From DASYCK01 sp036500205 (GTDB lineage Bacteria; Myxococcota_A; Polyangia; Fen-1088), in NCBI GenBank assembly GCA_036500205.1, contig DASYCK010000192.1, positions 1-55,402 on the forward strand: a stretch of 55,402 nt of DNA, in the 5' to 3' direction. The notes under the pieces are model-generated. The model was not told where the DNA came from. It did no database searches and saw nothing but the letters and a program-made list of their open reading frames with translations. Shown piece by piece: positions 41,578 to 49,693 of this stretch; the first letter of the stretch is position 1, and the number at the start of each line of letters is the position of its first letter. The position numbers and the translations under genes are program-made.

Positions 41578-42741
41578 GTGAACGATATCCACGCCACCAA
41601 CGTCTCTCCGCGATCAGTCGACGCACCTCTCGGACGCTACCGATCGCCCAGCGCCCTCTCCTTGGGGCTAGTGGGTCTCCTCCTCCTGGCGGGCGTGGCA
41701 CGCGCCGATGAGGCACCGCCAGGAGCGCCGCCCCTCGACGAAGCCTCTGCGGCGCCACCGGCCGCCGCCCCGGAGCCCTTGCCGCCACCACCTCCCCCGA
41801 CGACGACGCCACCAACCGCGCTGCCCGGCGGAAGCGTCGCCGTGGCGGCGAAGGCGTCGCCTCCCCTCGCGGTGACGTCCCCCGCACCGCCGCCACCACC
41901 TTACTCATTGCCCTGGCAGCTCCGTCCCCTGACGGTCGGCAACGTCGTACGCTCCGACACCAGCGTCGCCTTCTACAAGGACGCCGCCGGCAACAGCGGC
42001 AGCGCCGAGGTGACGATGCTGCTGGGAAGCTACAAGCTCACCCCCGAGCTGGCGGCGGTCGTTCGATTCGGACTCGTGAAGAACGACGCGCCGGGAACGG
42101 TGGTCGACGGAAGCTCGGTCGTCAACCCGGTGCTGGCGGTCGCGTATTCGCACAAGCTGCACGCGTTTCGCTTGGCGGGATTCCTGGGTACGACCATCCC
42201 GGTGGGACAGGGCGCCGGGCAGACCCCCAACGCGGGGGCCGCGGCCGCCGACGCGGCGGGCATCAACGCGCGCTCGGCCATGGACAACTCGATGTTCGCG
42301 GTGAACTACATGACCGGCATCGCGGGGCTGGGCTTCGGCTACATCTCACGTGGGTTCACCGCCCAGGCGGAGGCAACTCTGTTTCAGCTGTTCCGCGTGC
42401 GCGGCAACGACCTGACCACCAGCGCCCCCGATGCGGCGCGTACGAACGCCACGGCGGGCCTTCACGTCGGATACTTCGTCATTCCCCAGCTCTCCTTGGG
42501 CGGCGAGATCCGCTATCAACGGTGGCTGACCACACCCGATCGCCTGGTCATGGGAGCTAAGGTGCCGTTCGTCGACGCGAACCTCGACAATGCGACGTTC
42601 GGCGTGGGCCCTCGGGCACACTTCAAGATCGGCAACAGTCTTTGGATCCGGCCCGGCATCTCCTATTCACAGGGCATCGACAAGCCGCTGTCTGACGCCA
42701 AGTACCGCATGATCCAGGTGGACGTGCCCGTCGTGTTCTAG
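41578..42741 (+). CDS. Outer-membrane beta-barrel protein with Pro-rich N-terminus
   Basis: 387 residues. Signal peptide (ALSLGLVGLLLLAGVARA-DE), then about 70 residues of Pro/Ala/Thr (PPPPPPTTTPP). A barrel of about 12 strands follows (TSVAFYKDA, ELAAVVRFGLV, HKLHAFRLAGFLG, SLGGEIRYQRW, IRPGISYSQGID) with a final DVPVVF ending in Phe, as BAM substrates do. No named family recognised; it resembles conserved porin-like barrels. GTG 41578 is preferred because AAAAGGA is eight bases upstream; ATG 41560 is an alternative. Located right after nirBD and opposite the NIT gene, it could pass nitrate or nitrite, which is inference only. Confidence 0.65.
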   Translation: MNDIHATNVSPRSVDAPLGRYRSPSALSLGLVGLLLLAGVARADEAPPGAPPLDEASAAPPAAAPEPLPPPPPPTTTPPTALPGGSVAVAAKASPPLAVTSPAPPPPPYSLPWQLRPLTVGNVVRSDTSVAFYKDAAGNSGSAEVTMLLGSYKLTPELAAVVRFGLVKNDAPGTVVDGSSVVNPVLAVAYSHKLHAFRLAGFLGTTIPVGQGAGQTPNAGAAAADAAGINARSAMDNSMFAVNYMTGIAGLGFGYISRGFTAQAEATLFQLFRVRGNDLTTSAPDAARTNATAGLHVGYFVIPQLSLGGEIRYQRWLTTPDRLVMGAKVPFVDANLDNATFGVGPRAHFKIGNSLWIRPGISYSQGIDKPLSDAKYRMIQVDVPVVF

Positions 42742-42747
42742 CGGCGG

Positions 42748-43827
42748 TCAGCCGACGGCCTGCGCGACGCTGGCGCGCACGGCCGTCTCGACCTCGCTGA
42801 ACGAGTCGATCTTGCGGCTGATCAGCGTGAACCAGGCGGCGGGATCTATCCCGAAGCCCCCTTCACGGTGGTCGATCGCCACCCGCTCCATCTCGGTGAT
42901 CGCCTGCTCGAGCGGCGAGGTCAGCGAGCGTTGCAAGATCTCGCGGGCCAGCTGCGGCGCCGCGATCGAGAACAGGTGCAGGTAGCTCTCGCGCGCGGCG
43001 ATCAGGGCCGAGACGACCGTGTGCTGATCGGCGGTGAAGTGATCCCAGGCGAACGCGTTGCACAGCTGAGCGCGTTCGATCCCGGTCTTCTCCTTCGCGT
43101 GAAGCAGCGCCATCCAGGCCAGCGCCGCGAAGCGCGATCGCGCGATCACCGCGCGTCCAGCCAGCTCGTCGATGATCCCCAGCAGCTCGGCGTTGGCGCG
43201 GGTGTACCGGTCAATCACCTGGGTCGCCGTGACGGCGACCGCCTCGATCTCTCCGCGCGTCTCCACCAGCCCCGCCACCAGCTCGGCCGTCCGGTCGAGC
43301 CGAAACGCCACCGCCCGAGGCAGCCCGGCGGGGCTGCTCCCCAGCAGCGCCATCAGCTCGGCCCGGCGCCCGTCGGTGATCTCCCACTGCCGCTTCATCT
43401 CGGCGCCGAACAGCCGCCCCTCGGACGACGCGTAAAGCGATGACGTCCCGCGTTCCCGCTGCGTCTCGTGGACCAGCGCGCTGATGGCCGACACCAGCGT
43501 CGGGAACAGCTGCACCTCGGCGCGCATCGCGGCCGAGTCCGACTCCCGCACCAGGTCCGGCTCGCCCCCGGCGTGGGCCGGCAGGGCGCGCGCCATGAAT
43601 GCGATCTGCTTCTCGAGCATGGCCAACTTCAAGCGACCGGCGCTGGCGGCGGCGCGCAGCGCCTCCTCGAAGGAGGCCCCCTCGAAGCGATCGGGCGTCC
43701 CCTCGGGCGCGTTCGCTTCGAGGAGCTTGACCACGTAGAGATCCTCGTCGCGCGTGGCGATTCCCGAACCAGCCCCTGCCATGCAGAAGCGGATGATTCG
43801 CGTCGCGTCTTCCCGTCCCAGCGGCAT
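42748..43827 (-). CDS. NIT-domain nitrate/nitrite sensor without output domain
   Basis: 359 residues, no transmembrane segment. From about 105 to 355 it is an all-helical NIT domain; the P-box-like ETQRERGTSSLY is the NasR-type hallmark, whose Arg residues bind nitrate. NasR-type antiterminators carry a C-terminal ANTAR RNA-binding domain; here the chain ends with the NIT helices. The N-terminal about 100 residues (REDATRIIRFCMAGAG, FEEALRAAASAGRLKLAMLEKQI) are helical and unassigned. The neighbours suggest it reports nitrate to nas/nir expression, with a partner unknown. Convergent with the barrel gene (6 bp apart). Confidence 0.8.
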   Translation of the reverse strand: MPLGREDATRIIRFCMAGAGSGIATRDEDLYVVKLLEANAPEGTPDRFEGASFEEALRAAASAGRLKLAMLEKQIAFMARALPAHAGGEPDLVRESDSAAMRAEVQLFPTLVSAISALVHETQRERGTSSLYASSEGRLFGAEMKRQWEITDGRRAELMALLGSSPAGLPRAVAFRLDRTAELVAGLVETRGEIEAVAVTATQVIDRYTRANAELLGIIDELAGRAVIARSRFAALAWMALLHAKEKTGIERAQLCNAFAWDHFTADQHTVVSALIAARESYLHLFSIAAPQLAREILQRSLTSPLEQAITEMERVAIDHREGGFGIDPAAWFTLISRKIDSFSEVETAVRASVAQAVG

Positions 43828-43955
43828 TTAGATCACGTCCTACGTCAACGGCCAGCCAACCAAAAGCAGTATGATCCCTCCGAGATTTCCGCTTTGTTTC
43901 CAGTGGGTTGGATCTCGGTAACGGGACTCATTCCACCACGCCCGGTCCGACGAAG

Positions 43956-43965
43956 CTACATGTAG
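43956..43965. promoter_or_regulatory. Palindrome upstream of the secreted 202-aa gene
   Basis: CTACATGTAG, a perfect 10-bp palindrome, lies 50 bases before the ATG at 44015 and 128 bases from the NIT gene start, in a 187-bp divergent intergenic region. Possible regulator site; no protein identified. Confidence 0.25.
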
Positions 43966-44014
43966 TTTCAGGTGTGAGCTTTTTGTGTGGTAGCCGACAA
44001 ATCCCTGGCGTTAG

Positions 44015-44623
44015 ATGAAAAACCGGGGGAGCATGCGGCCGGTGAAAACGACGTTGGCGCTGTTCGTCGGTCTCGCGTTTGCCCTGATGGGCGCGACCAC
44101 CACCCAGGCGCGTTCGGGACACGCGGCCACGCGGGGGCGCTCGTCGGCGCAGTCGGTGCGGCCACCCGCCGGCCGCAGCGAGAAGGTGGCCGTCCAACCG
44201 ATCGAGGGGACGAACGGCGACGTCCTGCGTTCCCTGGTGTCGCGCATCGTGCGCGGACGGGGCTATCGGGCCGTCACCTCGCTTCCTCACTATGACGGTA
44301 CGGCCCAGTATCCTTCGCTGGCCCGCGACAACAACCTGGCGGCCTTCGTGACCGGGGACGTGGAAGAGCGTGGAAAGTGGTCGTCCGTCACGTTCCTGGT
44401 GTGGAACGGCGTCTCCGGCTCCGTCATCGGACGCTGGACGGCGGCCGCCCCGACCTCCGGCCTCGGCCTGGCGGTCAGCAAGGGGTTCTGGCAACACCTG
44501 GGAAAGGCCTTCCGCAAGGCCGAGCCGCCGCCTTCGCCCGTCATGGACGAGGCGCCCGCGATGCGCATCGACGCGTCAAACGCCGATTCGTGGCGCGCCG
44601 AACCGATCGCCAGCCGTGAATAG
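44015..44623 (+). CDS. Secreted protein of unknown function
   Basis: 202 residues. Signal peptide (to about ATTTQA), then a basic Ser/Arg-rich spacer and an alpha/beta domain: KVAVQPIEGTNGDVLRSLVSRIVRGRGYRAVTSLP, NNLAAFVTGDVEERGKWSSVTFLVW. The 'VAVQPIEG..GD.LR' strand-helix pattern recalls a small Myxococcota family of periplasmic proteins with unknown function. The C-terminus is polar and Pro-rich. ATG 44015 is used; ATG 44033 with GGGGGAG directly upstream is an alternative start. Single gene, not obviously linked to the nitrate genes. Confidence 0.65.
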   Translation: MKNRGSMRPVKTTLALFVGLAFALMGATTTQARSGHAATRGRSSAQSVRPPAGRSEKVAVQPIEGTNGDVLRSLVSRIVRGRGYRAVTSLPHYDGTAQYPSLARDNNLAAFVTGDVEERGKWSSVTFLVWNGVSGSVIGRWTAAAPTSGLGLAVSKGFWQHLGKAFRKAEPPPSPVMDEAPAMRIDASNADSWRAEPIASRE

Positions 44624-44659
44624 CGGAGCCGTCCGTTTCCAGGCCTCGGGTTTCGCGAC

Positions 44660-45256
44660 TTGATCCTGGGTTATGTCCCGGCTAGCTTTCCGTTCGTGTT
44701 TGCCTTGCTGGGGGTCGTCCTCTCGTACGCGACGTCCATGGTTGGTGCCCCTGGCGCCGCCGTGGCCGCGAACGAGCCGGTATGCCCGGTCACCGGAGGC
44801 TCGGCCTGCGAGGCCCCGGCGCCGACCGCGGATGACCTCGCGCTCGACTACGCCACGCCTGCCGAGGTCGACTGCCCCGCGCCCCAGGGTCGCACCGCCA
44901 GGCTGGCCGAGGCCCATCCGGCGTTTGCCGCGGCGGCGTTCGCGCCGGGGGGCTTCGCGGACTGCAGCCCCCCGGTCCTCGATTTTCACTACCGCGTCTC
45001 CCGCGTCCCCGAGAGCGAGAGGCCGAACGGCGCCTTGCGACCGCAGCGGGCGCGTCGGAATGGGCCCGCGGTGGCCGCCTGCACCGGGCTCCCGCTCGAG
45101 CGGGGGACACCGCTGTCGACGGGCTCGGTTCAACCCGCCGCCATGTACGCGCTGCTGACCATGCTCCCGCCGACCGGGGCGAGCATCGGGTTCGGTGCCA
45201 CCGAAGATCGGCCGAGCCGCGCGCTCGAGCCGCTCGACCGTCCGCCCCGAGCCTGA
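44660..45256 (+). CDS. Small putative exported protein, weakly supported
   Basis: 198 residues if read from TTG 44660, whose N-terminus then gives a signal-like segment (FPFVFALLGVVLSYATS). ATG 44738 would remove it. The rest is Pro/Ala/Arg-rich with scattered Cys (VCPVTGGSACEAP, VDCPAP, DCSPP, ACTGLP) and no recognisable domain. Codon third positions are strongly G/C, as in real genes here, but the opposite strand also stays open for 185 codons. Treat as hypothetical; it may be an exported Cys-rich protein of the same neighbourhood. Confidence 0.4.
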   Translation: MILGYVPASFPFVFALLGVVLSYATSMVGAPGAAVAANEPVCPVTGGSACEAPAPTADDLALDYATPAEVDCPAPQGRTARLAEAHPAFAAAAFAPGGFADCSPPVLDFHYRVSRVPESERPNGALRPQRARRNGPAVAACTGLPLERGTPLSTGSVQPAAMYALLTMLPPTGASIGFGATEDRPSRALEPLDRPPRA

Positions 45257-45418
45257 ACGCCCGACTTCAAAGCCACGCCGGTCCTGAACGACCGGTTCAA
45301 CCGTTTCACGCCCCCGGCGGGCGCGCGAGCCTCGCGAGAAACCTCACCGACTCATCCGTCGGTCATGCGAAGACCGCGCGCGGTAGCCATTTCGAAGGAT
45401 TCACACAGGAGACACGTC

Positions 45419-48040
45419 ATGAAAAAGGGAACAGTCGTCATCTTGATCGCCGTCGTCGCGGCGGGCTTTTATGTGCTGGGAGGCCTGGCCAAAAAAGGCG
45501 GGGCCAACAGCGACAAGGTCGCTGACACCGCCAAGGGGGACGGCAAAGGCGCCCCCGCCGACGGGATCGAGCGCTACAACGTGCCGCTCGAGGGAACGCC
45601 GCGTGGCCCCGCCACCGCCAAGGTCACCATCGTCGCCTTCTCCGACTTCCAGTGCCCGTTCTGCAGCCGGGTCGTACCGACGCTCGAGAAGATCATGAAG
45701 GATTACAACGGCCAGGTGCGGATGTACTTCCGCCACAACCCGCTACCCTTCCACGCGGACGCGCCGCTGGCCGCCGAGGCCTCTCTGGCCGCGGACGCCC
45801 AGGGAAAGTTCTGGGACATGCATGACAAGTTGTTCGCCAACCAGGCGAACATCAAGCGCCCCGACCTCGAGAAGTACGCTCAGGACCTCGGCCTCGACAT
45901 GCCGAAGTTCAAGGCCTACCTCGACGCGTCGAGCGGCAAGGCGAAGATCGACGCCGACATGGCGCTCGGTCAGAAGATCGGTGTCCAGGGGACGCCGAAC
46001 TTCTTCGTCAACGGTCGCCCGATCCGTGGCGCGCTCCCGTACGAGGAGTTCAAGAAGGTCGTCGACGAGGAGCTGAAGACGGCCGACAAGATGATCGCGG
46101 ACGGCACGCCCGTCGGTCAGGTCTACGGCAAGCTGATGGCAAACGCGCGCACGGCGCCGGCTCCCACGCCGGCCGCTCCGGCCCAGAAGCCCCCGGGCGC
46201 TGGCAACGAGGTCTACAAGGTCGCCGTCGGCGACGCGCCCACCCGAGGCGCGAAGGAGCCCAAGGTCACCATCGTCGAGTTCTCGGACTTTCAGTGCCCG
46301 TTCTGTGGCCGGGTCAACCCCACCCTGGCGCAGATCGAGAAGGACTACCCGAACGACGTCTCGATCTCTTTCCGCAACCTCCCCCTCCCCTTCCACGAGA
46401 ACGCCATGCCGGCCGCCGAGGCCGCTGAGGCCGCCCGCGAGCAGGGGAAGTTCTGGCCGATGCACGACAAGCTGTTCACCAACCAGACCGCGCTGACCCG
46501 CCCCGATCTCGACAAGTACGCCAAGGAGATCGGGCTCGACATGGGCAAGTTCACGGCGGCCATGGACTCGCACAAGTTCAAGGACCGCATCAAGCACGAC
46601 TCCGAGGACGCGGAGAAGTACGGCGCGCGTGGCACGCCCAACTTCTTCATCAACGGCCGCAACCTGCGCGGCGCCCAGCCGATCGAGGCGTTCAAGGCCA
46701 CCATCGACGAGGAGATCAAGAAGGCGGACGAGAAGCTGAAGAGCGGCGTCAGCCGCGGCAACCTGTACGCCGAGCTGACCAAGAACGGCCTCGACAAGGC
46801 CGCCCCGCCGCCCGCCCCGCCCGCCGCCGCCGGCGAGCCCGACGCGAACGTCGTCTACAAGGCCGACCTCGGCTCGGAGCCGGTCCGCGGCGCGAAGGAC
46901 GCGCCCGTGACCATCGTGATGTGGTCGGACTTCCAGTGCCCGTTCTGCGGCCGCGTCGAGCCGACCATCACGAAGGTGATGGACGACTACAAGGGCAAGG
47001 TGCGCGTCGCCTGGCGCGACCTTCCGCTCCCCTTCCACCAGAACGCGATGCCGGCGGCCACCGCCGCCCGCGCCGCCGCGGAGCAGGGCAAGTTCTGGGA
47101 GATGCACGACAAGCTGTTCACCAACCAGGCGAACCTCGATCGCCCGAGCCTGGACAAGTACGCCCAAGAGCTGGGGCTGAACATGTCCAAGTTCAAGGCC
47201 GCCATGGACAGCGACAAGTTCAAGAAGGAGATCACGGCGGACTCCGAAGCGGGCGCGAAGATCGGCGCGCGCGGCACGCCGGCGTTCTTCATCAACGGCA
47301 AGTTCCTGTCGGGCGCTCAGCCCTATGAGGCCTTCAAAGCCAAGATCGACGCCGAGCTGAAAAACGCCGACGGCCTGGTTGCCAAGGGGACGCCCAAGGC
47401 CAAGGTTTACGAGGTCGTGATGAAAGACGCGAAGACCGAGGTGGCGAAGGCCCCCGCCCAGGCGGCAGGCGCGCCCGAGGCGGGCCCGGAGGCCGACAAG
47501 ACCATCTTCAAGGTCGAGCCGGGTGACGCGCCCGCCAAGGGCCCGAAGGATGCGCCGCTGACGGTGGTCATCTTCTCGGACTTCCAGTGCCCGTTCTGCA
47601 AGCGGGTCGAGCCGACCTTGGCGCAGATGGAGAAGGAGTACCAGGGCAAGGTCCGCATGATCTGGAAGAACTATCCGCTGCCCTTCCATCAGAACGCCAT
47701 GCCGGCGGCCGAGGCCGCCATGGCTGCCGACGCCCAGGGGAAGTTCTGGGCCATGCACGACAAGCTGTTCGAGAACAACACCGCGCTCGACCGCCCCAGC
47801 CTCGACAAGTACGCCCAGGACCTGGGTCTGAACATGTCGAAGTTCAAGGCGGACATCGACTCCGGCAAGTTCAAGAGCACCATCGAATCGACGACGAAGG
47901 AAGGCTCGGCCATCGGCGTCTCGGGAACGCCGGCCGTGTTCATCAACGGCCGCAAGATCTCGGGCGCCTATCCCTTCGATACGTTCAAGAAGATCGCCGA
48001 CGAAGAGCTGGCGAAGAAGACCGGGAAGAAGCACGGATAA
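45419..48040 (+). CDS. Membrane-anchored protein with four tandem DsbA-like thioredoxin domains
   Basis: 873 residues. One N-terminal transmembrane anchor (about 5-22) is followed by four DsbA-type domains, each with SDFQ-CPFC (Cys79/82, 293/296, 507/510, 724/727), a downstream cis-Pro region GTP-NFF/AFF/AVF and a VNG/ING strand. Spacing between CPFC motifs is 214, 214 and 217 residues. Pro/Ala linkers separate the domains. Single-domain relatives exchange thiols and disulphides in the periplasm; CPFC is unusual compared with CPHC of DsbA. The domains are more similar to one another than to known DsbA, so internal duplication is likely. AGGAGA supports the ATG. No VKOR or DsbB partner adjacent. 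Confidence 0.92.
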   Translation: MKKGTVVILIAVVAAGFYVLGGLAKKGGANSDKVADTAKGDGKGAPADGIERYNVPLEGTPRGPATAKVTIVAFSDFQCPFCSRVVPTLEKIMKDYNGQVRMYFRHNPLPFHADAPLAAEASLAADAQGKFWDMHDKLFANQANIKRPDLEKYAQDLGLDMPKFKAYLDASSGKAKIDADMALGQKIGVQGTPNFFVNGRPIRGALPYEEFKKVVDEELKTADKMIADGTPVGQVYGKLMANARTAPAPTPAAPAQKPPGAGNEVYKVAVGDAPTRGAKEPKVTIVEFSDFQCPFCGRVNPTLAQIEKDYPNDVSISFRNLPLPFHENAMPAAEAAEAAREQGKFWPMHDKLFTNQTALTRPDLDKYAKEIGLDMGKFTAAMDSHKFKDRIKHDSEDAEKYGARGTPNFFINGRNLRGAQPIEAFKATIDEEIKKADEKLKSGVSRGNLYAELTKNGLDKAAPPPAPPAAAGEPDANVVYKADLGSEPVRGAKDAPVTIVMWSDFQCPFCGRVEPTITKVMDDYKGKVRVAWRDLPLPFHQNAMPAATAARAAAEQGKFWEMHDKLFTNQANLDRPSLDKYAQELGLNMSKFKAAMDSDKFKKEITADSEAGAKIGARGTPAFFINGKFLSGAQPYEAFKAKIDAELKNADGLVAKGTPKAKVYEVVMKDAKTEVAKAPAQAAGAPEAGPEADKTIFKVEPGDAPAKGPKDAPLTVVIFSDFQCPFCKRVEPTLAQMEKEYQGKVRMIWKNYPLPFHQNAMPAAEAAMAADAQGKFWAMHDKLFENNTALDRPSLDKYAQDLGLNMSKFKADIDSGKFKSTIESTTKEGSAIGVSGTPAVFINGRKISGAYPFDTFKKIADEELAKKTGKKHG

Positions 48041-48100
48041 TACGCACGGAGGGATGCAGCATCCCCCCACGGTCTCTCGAGCCGCTCTTTTTGAGCGCGA

Positions 48101-48127
48101 GCTCCGCGTGGCTTTGCCACGCGGAGC
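48101..48127. terminator. Long perfect hairpin after the tetra-DsbA gene
   Basis: A 12-bp perfect stem, GCTCCGCGTGGC and GCCACGCGGAGC, with a TTT loop, 60 bases after the stop codon. It lacks a following T run on either strand, so it may be a processing/stability hairpin or a repeat-type element as much as a terminator. A second imperfect GGGGTTGGC...GCCGGACCCC arm pair follows at 48136-48167. Confidence 0.45.
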
Positions 48128-48244
48128 GAGGGGGACCGGGGTTGGCGAGCGGCAGCGAGCCGGACCCCGTATAGTCGAAAAGGTAAGGTATCTCCTGATG
48201 GCCCACGATCGTCAGCTCCAGCTCAGTGAACGCGGGGCTTCCGC

Positions 48245-48811
48245 GTGACGGGGCGGCGAATGTTGGCGGTAGGGCTCACCGCCGCCGGGGTGGCCATCGT
48301 CAGCGTGCAGTTTTTCCTGGCCGCGGGCCAGGGTTTGGCGCGGACACGCGTCGCGGCTTGCCAGGCGCTGCGCCCGGATCCCGTGCCGGCGTTCCTGGCC
48401 AACGTGGACGCGCCCGACTTCGATCTGACCGACGGGGAAGGGAAGAGGGTCTCGCTCCGATCGCAGCGCGGCCACCCCGTGCTGCTGAACTTCTGGGCGA
48501 CCTGGTGCCCCCCCTGCGCCGAGGAGATGCCGTCGATGGAGCGGCTGGCGGCGGCGCTGGAGAGCAGCGACATCCGCACCATGGCGGTCAGCGTCGACGA
48601 GAACTGGGACCTGGTGAAGAAGTTCTTCGCCCGCGGCACTCACCTCGGCATCCTGCTCGACCCGACCCGCGACGTGCCCAAGCGGTTCGGCACCGAGAAG
48701 TTCCCCGAGACGTTCCTGATCGATGCCCAGGGGCGCGTGCGACACTATTTCATCAGCACCCGCGACTGGTCTCGACCCGAGGTCATCGCCTGTCTCGAGA
48801 GCTTGCGCTGA
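48245..48811 (+). CDS. TlpA-like membrane-anchored thioredoxin
   Basis: 188 residues from GTG 48245 (ATG 48260 possible). N-terminal transmembrane anchor (about 7-27), then a TlpA/ResA-like fold: DFDLTDGEGKRVSLRSQRGHPVLLNFWATWC-PPC with Cys88/Cys91, KFPETFLIDAQGRVRHYF with cis-Pro. TlpA-type proteins reduce periplasmic disulphides. The neighbour upstream is the tetra-DsbA protein; the pair would be a reductase and a thiol-oxidase-like partner, but direct pairing is an inference. Convergent with the methyltransferase at 48821. Confidence 0.85.
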   Translation: MTGRRMLAVGLTAAGVAIVSVQFFLAAGQGLARTRVAACQALRPDPVPAFLANVDAPDFDLTDGEGKRVSLRSQRGHPVLLNFWATWCPPCAEEMPSMERLAAALESSDIRTMAVSVDENWDLVKKFFARGTHLGILLDPTRDVPKRFGTEKFPETFLIDAQGRVRHYFISTRDWSRPEVIACLESLR

Positions 48812-48820
48812 AGCGCCGGT

Positions 48821-49669
48821 TCACGCGCAGGGATCGACGCCCGCGGCGCGCAGCGACCGCACCAGCGCCGGCTCGATCTTCCAGCGATCGAGCAGCGTCG
48901 CCAGCGTGCCGCCGAGGCCGCGCTCGGGGCGAAACACCTTTCTCGCCAGCAGGATCTCGTTCTTCACCGCGTGCTCCCAGCCGACCAGCTCGGTGACCGT
49001 GACCTTGTAGCCGCACGCCTCCAGGCACAGCCCGCGCACGACGTTCGTCAGATGCGAGCCCATCTCGCGTCGGTGAAGCGGGTGGGCGACCAGCGCCTGA
49101 TCGGCCGGGGCGCGCGCCGCGCCCCCCTCGCCGAGCTGGCGGGCCACCTCCGCCTGACAGCACGGCACCACGGCGATCGAGTCGGCCCCCCGCGCGATCC
49201 CCAGCGCCAGCGCGTCGTCCGTGGCCGTGTCGCAGGCGTGCAGCGCCGTGAGGACCTGGATCCGCTCGGGCAGCTCCGCGCCCGCGATCGCGCCGCCCAC
49301 GAAGTGAAAGCGATCGTGGCCGAAACGGCGCGCCCGGTCGGCCGCCGCCGCCGCCAGCTCGGCGCGCGATTCGATCGCATACAGCTCGCCCCGCCCCGCC
49401 GGTCCCACCACCAGCGCCGACAGCAGGAAGCCCAGGTAGCTCTTGCCGGCGCCGCAGTCGACGACGACGGGCGCCGCGGTCTCGGCATAGGCGAGGTCGA
49501 GCGAGGGGCGCAACAGCCCGACGAGGTGGCGGATCTGTTTCAACTTTCGCCGCGCGTCCGCGTTCAGCTGGCCATCCCGGGTCAGCAGATGCAGATCCTG
49601 CAACAGCGCGATCGACATCCCCTGCGGAACGTCGGGATCGGCGAGCGCGTCGGCCACCGGTCGCTTCAC
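48821..49669 (-). CDS. SAM-dependent methyltransferase
   Basis: 282 residues. Rossmann-type methyltransferase core: VVVDCGAGKSYLGFLLSAL (SAM-binding motif I), ELYAIESRAELAAAA, LTALHACDTATDDALALGI, AVVPCCQAEVARQL (motif IV-like). These features match the Methyltransf_32 / TRM13-like family. The residues following (ARAPADQALVAHPLHRREMGSHLTNVVRGLC) are typical of that group. Substrate undefined; relatives modify tRNA or rRNA. The C-terminal LARKVFRPERGLGGTLATLLDRWKIEPAL helix bundle is conserved in that family as I remember it. Ends two genes before a lipoprotein on the same strand. Confidence 0.75.
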   Translation of the reverse strand: MKRPVADALADPDVPQGMSIALLQDLHLLTRDGQLNADARRKLKQIRHLVGLLRPSLDLAYAETAAPVVVDCGAGKSYLGFLLSALVVGPAGRGELYAIESRAELAAAAADRARRFGHDRFHFVGGAIAGAELPERIQVLTALHACDTATDDALALGIARGADSIAVVPCCQAEVARQLGEGGAARAPADQALVAHPLHRREMGSHLTNVVRGLCLEACGYKVTVTELVGWEHAVKNEILLARKVFRPERGLGGTLATLLDRWKIEPALVRSLRAAGVDPCA

Positions 49670-49693
49670 GGCGTCACCGCCGGCGGCGCGCCT

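Noticed and set aside
43468..43965. Plus-strand open frame opposite the NIT gene
   Set aside because: Basic low-information protein; the NIT gene on the minus strand has the family motif.
44576..45133. Minus-strand open frame over the weak exported-protein gene
   Set aside because: Arg/Gly-rich with no domain or signal; the plus strand has a signal-like N-terminus, although it is itself weakly supported.
45569..48040. Possibility that the four DsbA repeats are an assembly collapse or expansion artefact
   Set aside because: The four copies differ throughout and have different linkers, so they are real diverged copies and not identical repeats.
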